Shown here piece after piece: positions 1 to 57,100 of a stretch of 64,000 nt of DNA (the stretch's first letter is position 1; each line of letters begins with the position of its first letter). Source of the stretch: Setophaga petechia (taxonomy: Eukaryota > Chordata > Aves > Passeriformes > Parulidae). The stretch is from contig JANCRA010000005.1 in assembly GCA_024362935.1 (NCBI GenBank), positions 18,240,235 through 18,304,234 of the forward strand. Reading direction: 5' to 3'. A model generated the notes under the pieces. It was given only the letters and a program-made list of their open reading frames with translations. It was not told the DNA's origin and searched no databases. Position numbers and translations under genes: made by a program.

Positions 1-47177
<47,177 letters not shown>

Positions 47178-47194
47178 CATAGAACGCTGTTTGT

Positions 47195-47200
47195 AATAAA
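47195..47200 (+). terminator. SCN2A: Possible proximal poly(A) signal
   Basis: AATAAA lies only 18 bases after the SCN2A stop. Use would give a very short 3' UTR without the Pumilio sites. There is no clear strong GU-rich element, so it may be unused. Confidence 0.3.
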
Positions 47201-47279
47201 CTGTTTACAGCCTGAAAAAGTATGTATTTGTGTCAACAGGACTCCTGTAGGAGGTACATGCCAAACTGTCAGTTTTTAC

Positions 47280-47319
47280 ATATATAGATATATATATAAT
47301 TATATATATATATATATAA
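47280..47319. repeat. (TA)n microsatellite in SCN2A 3' UTR
   Basis: About 40 bases of alternating TA with minor interruptions. It is likely length-polymorphic. Confidence 0.9.
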
Positions 47320-49290
47320 GGTCAGTGCCTATAGGAAGACAGTGACCCCTCGTCATCAAACTGCAACTCTGTAAAACAGGGTAACATCTTGACAGGAGGT
47401 TGTTGTTTTTAGTACCAGCTGACACTGCTGAAGAGATGATAAAATGGCCAACCAGACTGTAGGGACCAGTTAAAAAAATAAGGTGCAAACCTATGAATCT
47501 CTGTGTTTAACATGAAACACACAGTACAAAAATTGTATCCACTGTTAGCATTTCAACAGTCACATTTGCCATATTTTTACAAAAATCAGTGTTGGTGAAC
47601 TTATCATTTTTTAATTCACAGGTTGTTTACTATTATATGTGACTATTTTTGTAAATGGGTTTTATGTTGGGGAAGGGGGTATGAGGACCAGGTGTTCTAC
47701 TCTCGGATTCTCTATAATGTACAAACAGAAGTGATTTGCATGAAGGCATGCTGCACTTGTAGTTCATGCATGGGAAAACATGACGTCGCACAAAGCAGCA
47801 GTCTGACTACTTCCATGTTTCAGGGTGGCTCTGTATGTTGAGGTGCTTAATAACAGTATCCGTATCTCATCCAAACAGATCTTAATGTGCCTGTAAAGTC
47901 CCATAGAGTCTACAATAATAGAACAGATGTTTTATTTTTTCATAAGTCATTTAACAGTAGTTGAACAATCTCTGTATAAAAATTTTACCGAGGGACATAG
48001 AGTCCACTTCTAAGTATTCTTCTGCGGAAAACAGTTTACCTGACCTTGGGAAATTGAGCTTACCAAAAACCTGCAAATCACAAGGATTATGAAGTTGTTC
48101 TGCTTCACCCTGCAGTATCATTTAGCCATCTTCTGCTCTCAGCAAGGTTGACATTGTATGTGTTGATTAAAAAAGTACCCTCTATGTAAATAGTTATTTT
48201 ATCCCGTGGTGCATGTTTGAGCAAACAAATAATGACATGTGCACAATATTTATTGCATCAAATATGTACCACAGTAAGTGTAATTTGCAATCTCTCAACA
48301 GCTAATATGAAGTATTCTGTACCATTATAGACAGTTTGGAAGCTATCACTGATGCATGTTTATCTTGCCTTTGCTGCTGTAATTTTACTCCTTCCACTGT
48401 TAAGAGTCCAATATGGGAAGCCATAGCTCAGTGGTTAAGTGAAATAAATTGTTCAATTGGTCATCATTCTTTCACGACATCAAGCAATAGTTTGCAGTTA
48501 TTTAAGAGCTTCTTGCTTTGCATTCTAAAATTTTAAGTGACTACTGTACGGTGCATAGTCAGACTGTACAGGATATGTTGCAAACTGCTTAATCTGTTGA
48601 AAACTACATGGATAGAATTTTCTAAGAAAATATAAATACTGTAAAAAATACCATTTTATTTTATTTTTCAGCATTTTGTACATAAAATAAGAAATGAGAA
48701 TTATCTTCAGGTTGATGTTACTGTCACTTTTATTACTTTCTATCCATAGCACTTTTTAATTCAAGAACTTCACAAAATAAGAAACAAAGGAAAGAATGGG
48801 GTAGCTTTAGGTTTCTGCTTTTTTATTAGTACTGTATTTTTGCACACATTTTAATGTGAAATAAGTTTCAAACTGAGTCCAAAATGCACTTGCTTCCAAA
48901 TAGATATAACTTGTAATTGAAATGTGGTGGGGAGGATTTGTTTAAGATTCTAGCACTGCCTGCATCAGAAGTTTCAAGGTAGTATTTTTATTCATGAAAT
49001 CTTTACCAGTGTTTGTTTACATAGACTATTCTTATTCTTGTTGATTCATGCTGCACTAGAACTGTTCTAAATATAATATGGGATCCACAATGCTTTTTTT
49101 TTTCCACAGGAATTAAATAGAAAACTTGTATAATTGATCACATCAGGACATTTTGTGTTTCTTACACAAGCAAAAATTCGATGTTGACTCCTCCTTTTAC
49201 AAAAATATTGACTTGTGTGTCGGTGAACTGCATGCAGGAAAATGCTATTACCATAAAGAACAGTAAACCACATTACAGTTGAGCCAAAAG

Positions 49291-49296
49291 AATAAA
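49291..49296 (+). terminator. SCN2A: SCN2A distal poly(A) signal
   Basis: AATAAA followed within 30 bases by a T/GT-rich stretch (ttgtatttaatggttttgtctg). The resulting 3' UTR of about 2.1 kb is close to what is known for mammalian SCN2A. Confidence 0.75.
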
Positions 49297-49315
49297 GACT
49301 TCATTTTTTATTGTA

Positions 49316-50519
49316 TTTAATGGTTTTGTCTGTATTTTTTATTTTCCCACTAAAAACTATTGGATACCAGGAGGTGGATACCAAGAGGTGCTATGAAAGT
49401 AAAATATGAATATATATAAAATATTAGAAATAGATTTGTGAAAGTAAAAAAAAAATGAAGCTGTATGCTTTCTGAAAGATCTTAAACATCATTTGAACTT
49501 ACACTCTTGAGGTTATTAATCCTATTCAGGATCCCAGTATAATATCTAAGAGCTCATGATGCTTCAATCCATTTTTCATATCAGGTGTTCTGAGACACCT
49601 AAAAAAACAGATAATAAAGAAAGTCTTTAGCTGCCAAGGCTGCAATGTATGTATAATTTCAATTATATTTTACATTTGAAGTGAAGAATTATCTTTGCAT
49701 TATAAAGAAAAAAATATTTATCGCGTTATTTTCTAAGTATAATTTATTACTTTTTGATAAGACATGAGACCCAAGTTTTTAGGTAGCAATCACATTTGAG
49801 TGCTATTTCTAAGAAGAACTTTTCTCTGTCTTAAATTTAAAGTAATGCCATGAAGGTTAAACTGAACAAATTAGAAACACAAACTCTAATAGTCATCATA
49901 GATGTGCAGATATGCACTCTACATCAGATCCTCTGAAGAGTACTGGGAAAACCAGATGTACCCAGGAATCTGTGTGATGTGGAACTCTGAGCTTCGGGTG
50001 TGCACCCCAGGAGAAACACAAATGGAGCAGTCGGATGGTGCTTGCCTTTCATCCCTTCTCTCCAAAATTTTCGACCACTGATAGTTTGTTGAGGTTGTTC
50101 ACCCTAGAAATTGGTATTGCTACTCTCATGTAGTGAGCACTCAGGCTGCAGTATTTCAGTTGGATTTTTCACATCAGTTGTAAGAAAACAATTGTCGGGG
50201 CAGGCGTAAGACAGGGAGAGATGAGAGAACCCAAAATCCAAAATATCCAAAATCCAAAATGTGTAATTAAAGGACAAGTTTCACGTTGGTTTGGCTGGTT
50301 TTGGGGAGGGAAAGGTCTTGAAAAAATAGCAGGTACATAAATAATAAATTTGTCTGACTTAGACTGAGAGGGGTTTGCGCTTACCAGAAGACGAGCATAA
50401 AGAAAGAAATTATTAATTGCCTCAAACAACAAGCAGAACAACAAGCAGCTGTGGTTGTGCTTGGGTACCCCTCCCTTTGTTGTTTGTAAACAGCTCTGCA
50501 GCAATACTGGAAACACCTG
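49316..50519. other. Short intergenic interval
   Basis: About 1.2 kb between the SCN2A 3' end and a CpG island. AT-rich at first, with rising GC after 50,400. No gene is seen on the plus strand. A good minus-strand splice donor lies at 50385/50384 (see findings). Confidence 0.7.
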
Positions 50520-51310
50520 TGACAGACCCACGGGACACGGGCGACGCCCACGCGTGTCCCGCCGCATCCCGCTCGGAGCTGCCCCGGCCCCGCCCGGCTC
50601 GGCAGCGCCCGGGGCCGAGCAGCGCCCCGGGGAGGGCGGAGCGGGAGCCGCTGGGGTCACCCCGCCCCGGAGCGCCGCTGGCCGCGCTCTCTGCCGGCGA
50701 TGGAGGGCGGGGGCCCGGCGTCCCTGGCGGCGGCGGCGGCTGCCGGAGCGGCAGCGGGCCCGGCTGGTGAGCCCGGGAGGCGCCCGGCGGCGCTGGGACC
50801 CCGGCGGCTGAGGTGAGGGCCCGCAGGCGCAGTGCGCGTCTGCCAGCGCTCAGGCGGCGGCGGCGCGCCCGCTGCCAGCGCAGGAGCCGGGAGATCCGGG
50901 TGAGGAGACAGGAGAGCAAACCCCGCTGGCATCTGCGCGTTGGAGTCACCCAGAGACGGCGGCTGTCCCCAGAGCGGAGGCGATCTGGATCCGCGCCCGT
51001 AAGACCGCCTGTCTGTCCTGGCGTTTGGCACACCTGAGGCGGAAAGGGATGCGAGGTGAGGTGGCCTGCGGCGCCCCGTTAAGGCTCCTGGGGTTCTGGC
51101 CGTCCCTCGGCGCTGCCCCTGGCCCAGCATGTCCATTCCCAGCCGTGGCCGCCGGCCCGAAGCCCCGCGGGGTGTGTGTGTGTGGATCTGCCCCGCCGGG
51201 CCCCGCCGGGCGGGGGATGCCGGGCCGGGCCTGGCCTCGCTGCGCGGAGCGCACGGACCGGGCTGCGCTGGCCTCCCTGGCCCCCGCGCTGCGGAATAAA
51301 TTGGAAACGT
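50520..51310. promoter_or_regulatory. CpG island promoter of the downstream gene (probably CSRNP3)
   Basis: About 0.8 kb of very GC- and CpG-rich DNA in an otherwise AT-rich window, with GC boxes (ccccgccc, gggcggggg), no TATA box, NRF1-like GCGC repeats (near 50826-50840) and a (GT)n at 51171. Several plus-strand donors could end a first exon: CTG|gtgagc at 50766, GAG|gtgagg at 50812, CGG|gtgagg at 50899 and GAG|gtgagg at 51055. In mammals CSRNP3 follows SCN2A in the same orientation, which suggests its non-coding first exon. No CSRNP3 coding exon is visible, so the name is inference only. Confidence 0.8.
50531..50561. repeat. Inverted repeat in CpG island
   Basis: Perfect 9-base arms CGGGACACG (50531-50539) and CGTGTCCCG (50553-50561) around a 13-base loop that itself contains GGC/GCC. 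It could form a stable stem in DNA or RNA. Confidence 0.85.
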
Positions 51311-52802
51311 CTCAGGGGATTTCTGTGTAGTCTGTGGTTCTGGATAGATCTGTGGTGCTGCAAGACTGTGCTTGTCTTGTGTGAGAAACTGTGTTCTGTA
51401 TCCACTCAACACAGCAAACTCGGGAGCGATGATATACCTCCAGTTCGTTCTTTGTCTAAAACATCTTCTGATCTCAGTAGACAGGAAAAAAAACAGTTGT
51501 GAGAGGCTAGTAGAGCTAAATAATGAACAGCTTGCTGCAGGCTGCAAAACATGCTCAGTTTCCCATGTTCATTCACACTTTACGGGTAACTATGCCCACC
51601 ATATATTGCAGTGTTCTGAATGAGAATGTTTTACTGGGGGAAGATTGCTAATAAAAGTTGGCCACAAAAGATTCCACATCCACATTAGTCACCCTTACTT
51701 TATCAGTGGGCAAATTGGAGAATGGATTTTTGCATAGTGTCTGTAGAAAAAACAAAGCTCTAAGGGATTTGTAAATTTCAGTATATTTACCCTGAAAAGC
51801 GGCAACGTAAATAAACATCCAAGGGCAAAGATGCTGGAGTGACGTACCTTAGGGTGATTCCAGAACAACTTATGTGGCTTTTAGTCTTGTCAGAACAAAG
51901 CTAGCTGGAGTAATCTCTAAAAGAGAGATTTTAAAAATTGACTACAAGGAAAGATCGGCCCTTTTTGTATGCCTGGTCTTATACGTGGCTATTGTTTCAA
52001 GATGTTATTTTCATGTTTATTATTTGAAGAATATTTCAGGTTAGCTGAGCAACATCCTTCATTAGTCACTAAAAATGTCACCATAATTTGTTTTAGAGAA
52101 TGCAGTTAAGTGCAGAAAAATGAGAAAATGTGGATAGTTTGTGACTAAGCATGCTTTATTTTAAAGTGTTCTTACACTTCATGAAGCTTTTTAGGTCTAC
52201 TTAGCTTTTATTATGAAATAAATAGAGATTTCTGCAATATGTGGTAGAAATGTGTTTGTATTTTGAGTTAGGTAGTATATATGGAATATAAAGCATTTGA
52301 ATGTAGACTGATTTCTTCACTCCAGGGGGAGCCTTAATTTTGTAATAGTCCAAGAAGTGTTTGCAGCATGCACTGTTACCTTGCTATGAATTTATCTTTG
52401 TGATAGGTCTTGTGTCTAGTGTTTAGATTTTTGTCTTTGTGAGGTTGTTCTAATGACAATTGAAAATTATTTCCTGCCTCTGTGATTGCATTGCAATGGC
52501 TGTGGAGGGAATAAGCAATAAGCAACTGCAGGAGGTTGTAATGTGTGTTACAACACACATTCACTATTGTAAATTGTTGTATTTTGGAAACAAATGGCCT
52601 TGTAGAGACACTACAGATCGGCAGACAGCCTTGTTTGGCACTTGTCACACTGGTAGCACAGCTTGCTTTAACCACAGACAGATGTTACTGCACGGATGTA
52701 CTACATCAGTCTGTTTGCTCAAAGTGAAGGGAGGGAATGGGGCTGAGCTGGGGCTTGGTTTACCTTCTATGGGGGAATCTCCTACAGGTGGTTGATGGTG
52801 AC
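51311..52802. other. Probable first intron of the downstream gene, no exon seen
   Basis: Mostly AT-rich after the CpG island. A near-perfect hairpin (AATGTGTGTT..AACACACATT) lies at 52540-52561. I see no conserved coding exon. Confidence 0.6.
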
Positions 52803-52805
52803 TGA

Positions 52806-53379
52806 TGGTTTTGGTTTAACCCCAGCTGGCAGCTAAATGCAGCACAGCTGTTCACTCACTACAGCAGCAGAACGGGGGAGACAATCAGAAGGGTAAAAGT
52901 GAGGAAACTTGTGGGTTGAGGTAAAGGCAGTTCAGTGGGTAAAGGAAAAGCTGTGCACACAAACAAAGCCAAACAAGGCATCCATCCAGCAGCTCCCGTG
53001 GGCAGGCCGGTGCTCAGCCTCATCCAGGACAGCCAGGGCTCCACCACACCTAACGGGGACTCGGGAACAAACACTGTCACTGCAAACATCTCCCCTTCCC
53101 CCTTCTTCCCCAGGTTTGTATGCTGAGCATGACACCCTATGGTGTGGGATACCCCTGTGGCAGCTGTGGGAGCTGTCCTGGCCGTGTCCCCTCCCAGCTC
53201 CTTCTCCTCCCTGGTGGGGCTGTGTGAGGTGCAGGAAAGGCTTTGGCTGTGTGTGAGCCCTGCTCAGCAATGACAAAATCATCCTGGAATTACCAACACT
53301 GTGTCCAGCACAAATCCAAAACAGCACCATACCAGCTGCTGTGAAGAAATTTAACTCTCTCCAAGCCAAACCCAGCACA
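52806..53379 (-). mobile_element. Solo LTR of avian ERVL-type endogenous retrovirus
   Basis: Read on the minus strand it starts TGTGCTGGGTTTGGCTTGGA, passes GAGAGTTAAATTTCTTCACAG and the AGCATACAAA promoter-like region, and ends CCTCAACCCACAAG..GGGGTTAAACC. This is the common solo LTR type of bird genomes. It is about 574 bases long with no internal region beside it, so it arose by LTR-LTR recombination or is a fragment. The left boundary could be 52803; a clean 5-base target duplication is not evident. Confidence 0.87.
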
Positions 53380-53514
53380 CTAAATTAGAGAAACGTTGAG
53401 CCAGAGAATAAGAAAGTTTGAGTGCTGTGAAGGCTCCAAGCAACTCACTTGATGAGCCATTGGAAAGGTCCTACAGTTTTTTAATGTACTCCACGTTAGA
53501 CTCACAAGAGAAAT

Positions 53515-54145
53515 TCTGACAAGGTATTCTCAAGAGATCAAAACAGCAAAAAGAACTTTATTGGCAACTTTAGAAAATAAAAGAAACTTTGAAAAGGGTT
53601 TAATGCAGCATTTAATCAACATAAAACACTTCTCAAAGCATTAAATTGGCTCATTCAACTTAGCGAACTCTAAATCAATTCAGTTTTAAGTTCTTAAAAA
53701 TTCCAAGAAGAAGGAATTAGAAAAAGAAAGAAAGGCAGAAAAGATCCAGAAAAGGACACATATCAGTACCAACCCCTGGATTCCAGTGGTACTGAGATAA
53801 AAATTCCAAGAGGAAGTAGGGTCAAGACATCTGATTTCTTTGTGTTTGGCCTTAAATACCCTTTGGGCCTTCCTGGGTCCTTCCCCCAGGTGGGACTTGC
53901 GGTCATTTGGCCACTGAGGAGCTGGGTTAGGGGCCCCAGAGGTGGGGTGTGGAGCATTGCTTCCCCTGTGCCAGGAGCTGGCAGCCACAGCAGGGCTGGG
54001 GTACAGCAGGCTCTAGGGTGGGGGGTGTGGAGCAGGGCACCAGGGCAAGGCCTGACCTGGCCCTGCCCCCTCACGCCTGCCCTCCAGAGGGTCTCTGGAC
54101 ATCAATCTCTTCATCTCTCGCAGATATCTCTGGCAGTGAAGACCT
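53515..54145 (-). mobile_element. Probable second LTR (avian ERV, class uncertain)
   Basis: On the minus strand a GC-rich block (54140 to about 53870) is followed by a TATA-like GGTATTTAAGG (RC of 53850-53860), and about 290 bases later by CCAATAAAG (AATAAA = RC of 53557-53562). The order U3, TATA, R with poly(A) signal is that of an LTR. The ends are approximate and no family name is assigned. Confidence 0.55.
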
Positions 54146-57100
54146 CTCCCTAAGGTGTGTATGAATCTGATAAAAATAGAATATTTGTGTTACTGGAAAA
54201 AGGATTCATCAAATAGATGTACTGTTAAGTGAAGGACTGATACATGCATGTAAAATTATCTAGAAGATTTAATATTTTTCTTTTTTGCTGTTTCTAGTAC
54301 GCATCATTGTACTGTATTACTCTCTTAATCCACAACCCATTTAAGGAAGTATATATTTTTGCTAATTCTAAAAACTTGACAAATGAATAATGCCACACTG
54401 TTCTGAAAGTAAAATTTTATCTTTTAGAGGTTTTCTCACTGAACTGGTTCACTTTGTTGTAGATTGCAGGACTTTTTGAGTCCAGTTTAAATACTTTTGC
54501 AGACCTTAATGAAGATGCAGGTATCACTGCTCTCCCTCTCCTTCATCCTGTTTGCTCTATGGCTTTGACAGGTAAAAAAGTGAAGCCTGTTGCATTTCCC
54601 ATTTCCCAGGCAGCTGCCCTCTCCATTGGGAATGCCTTCCATTGCTCTCAATAGCCTCAGTTGCTTGATGATTAGTCCAAGCATTTGGCAAGACCTGCAC
54701 AGTTCTGTACCAGGGTGTGCAGGCTAGGTCAAAAGGGAGAGTGGGCATGGCCAAAATGGAGATAGCTGCTCTTATCTGTCCTCCAGGGAGGGGAGTGAAG
54801 TGAAGGTAATCCAAACTAATTGGTTTCAGTGATAATGCATTCTGTATAATGTGCTGTCTGATAAGCAAGTGTTGTTAGAACAGATAAAAAAGAATGTATT
54901 TCCTAATTAATGGTTCTGCAAAGCAATCTGGAGCCATGAGGCAGTCTGCAGATAAGACTTGTACCTAGTTCCCTAGGATTCTTTTTAAATTAGTCATAAT
55001 GTGATACTTAAGTAGTTACAATGTTAAAAGGTATTCTAAACATATCCGAGACTGCTTTGACATATAAAAGCAGTTTTACAGGTAACTGTTTTGCAAAACT
55101 GTTTTCTTCAGGGTTCTCCCCAACTTCATTGTTGTGTCACAAATCCGCATGTGTGACCTAAAGGTCACATCATTTCAATGCAGTACTTATCATGTGGTGT
55201 TCTCAAGACGTTTTTATCATACACATATTTGACAGGAAAATAAGTCTAGTGTCTTGGTAAGATTATAATGGGGTACTGAAAGGGTTATGTTTGAAAGTAT
55301 GAGTTCCATGTTATTACATGGATCCTTTGATCAGGCTGTTGGGGTTTTTTTATTCACACTTCTGCAAACTGTTTGTGTTCAAGTGGGAACTGCATGACTC
55401 TGGGTTTGACACTGCTTTTTCACTTTGCTTTGAAGTGCCAACAGCCTTCTTGAAAGGCATGATGTTCTATTTTAGTAATCAAGCATTGATTTTTGTTACC
55501 TGGTGAGAGCAGATACAAAGGGCAAATTGCATGTATACCCTAGAAATATTGTTTTATTTCATTGCATTAGAAGTCTTCCTTTATATAGTTTCTTATGCAG
55601 TATTATTTTGTGTGTGCTTTAGTCTTTTGTCTCTTCTGTTTTTTTTGAGATCTTTGTCTCTCTACATAAATTACAGTAATGTAAATCACTAATGTACACT
55701 TTGTACCAAATATGTCTGCAAAGGACACATGTGGAAGTAGGTGTTTTTGTGCTGGATGTAGTAGGTATGAAATACAAATTTGCCTCATTTTGTATAAACA
55801 ATGTCTATATTTTAGTGAAAATTTGCAATATATTTGTGGAAGGAGGATTTGGAAGAAAGATTTGAGGCAGCATTTTGTTTTCAGGTTGAAAATACTCAAA
55901 CATTTTTTATACAAAACCTTGAACTGTTGGTCATTTCACAGTAGACTTGTTTCTGTTATAGGCTTGCTATGTCACAACTGGCTTCTTTTGCAGTTCCCAT
56001 GGCAACAAGGATTTTTGAGCTGCCAGGCAGGATACTGCTTTGAGCGAGTATAAATATTCTTTATTACAAAAGAAATTTTGATCATTGAAAGCTGATCAGG
56101 CTACTCTGCTGTTCCCCCTCAGGTTCCTCCCCTTAATCATCTGTGTTTTGCCCATATGTTTACACCTAAATGTGAATTCTTGTTTGACAAGAATACAGTT
56201 ACTGTTCTAATTTTTAACATGGTATAAGAAATTATGAAAAAATTGTCAAGCCTTTCTGTGGTGATAGCATAGAAAAACATTTTTGTCTTCCAGATACAGT
56301 CTCAACAACCAGGAGAGCACTCTATATACCTAGAAATTTGTATGTTTATGTATTTGTGAACCTTGTATATGCTTATAAAACTATTGAGAGTTTAGTTGCT
56401 CAGGATTTGCCCTGTTTCTGCTAATGTTTACTTTGGCTTGAACTTGTTTCCAAGATGCATTCATAAAATATTTACTTCTTTAACAGACTTATACTATAGT
56501 TTTTAAATGAAGGATCTCAAAATCCTGCACCCAATTCACAAACTAAAATTTATTAACAGTGGCAGTAATTTTGTGTGTTTTTCAGTGTCTGTCCCTCACC
56601 ATCTCAGGTGAGCAAAAGTGGCTGGGATGTTTGGGGTGTATCCTGAACCAAATAGCTATAGGATAAGCCTTGATAGAGTGACTCTGCTTGGGTCATTTTT
56701 TCAAAGTTAGGTTTTCTGTGTTGTTGTTTTTCCTTCTGATCACTTATTCCAAAATAAGAAGCCAGTTATTCAGATTTGTCAAGTTCCTGCCCCTGCAGTT
56801 TAGTATAGGTTGTTTTGTTTTGTAACTGGTAAAAAGGAAATGGGAATTACAAAGTTGCTGAAATAATCAGCTCAGGTAAAGTAGATAAATTAATGTTGTA
56901 AAAGCCTCTGGATAGTACATCTAAGAAATTTATTCTCATAAGCTATGATAATTTAGAGATGTATTAAAAAAAAATTTGGATAGTAAAGGCAGCTGCCAGC
57001 GGCCTGCTGCTGGTCTTCATGGTTTGGGCTGGGAGACCTCTGTTTTCCCCTGCTGCTGTCACCACACAAAAATATGGATTATTATGGAATCATGAAAAGG

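Larger units (their letters stand above)
47178..49315 (+). other. SCN2A: SCN2A 3' UTR
   Basis: About 2.1 kb of AT-rich sequence follows the stop. It contains a TA dinucleotide run (about 47280-47319), two Pumilio-type UGUANAUA sites (48185-48192 and 48677-48684) and several ATTTA pentamers. The end is set by the poly(A) signal at 49291; the exact cleavage base is approximate. Confidence 0.82.

Noticed and set aside
50657..51547. Long open frames on both strands across the CpG island, up to 296 codons
   Set aside because: GC-rich DNA has few stop codons. The translations are Pro/Arg/Ala low-complexity with no domain.
52859..54153. Several overlapping open frames of about 100 codons
   Set aside because: They fall within the LTR-type sequences and have no gene-like content.
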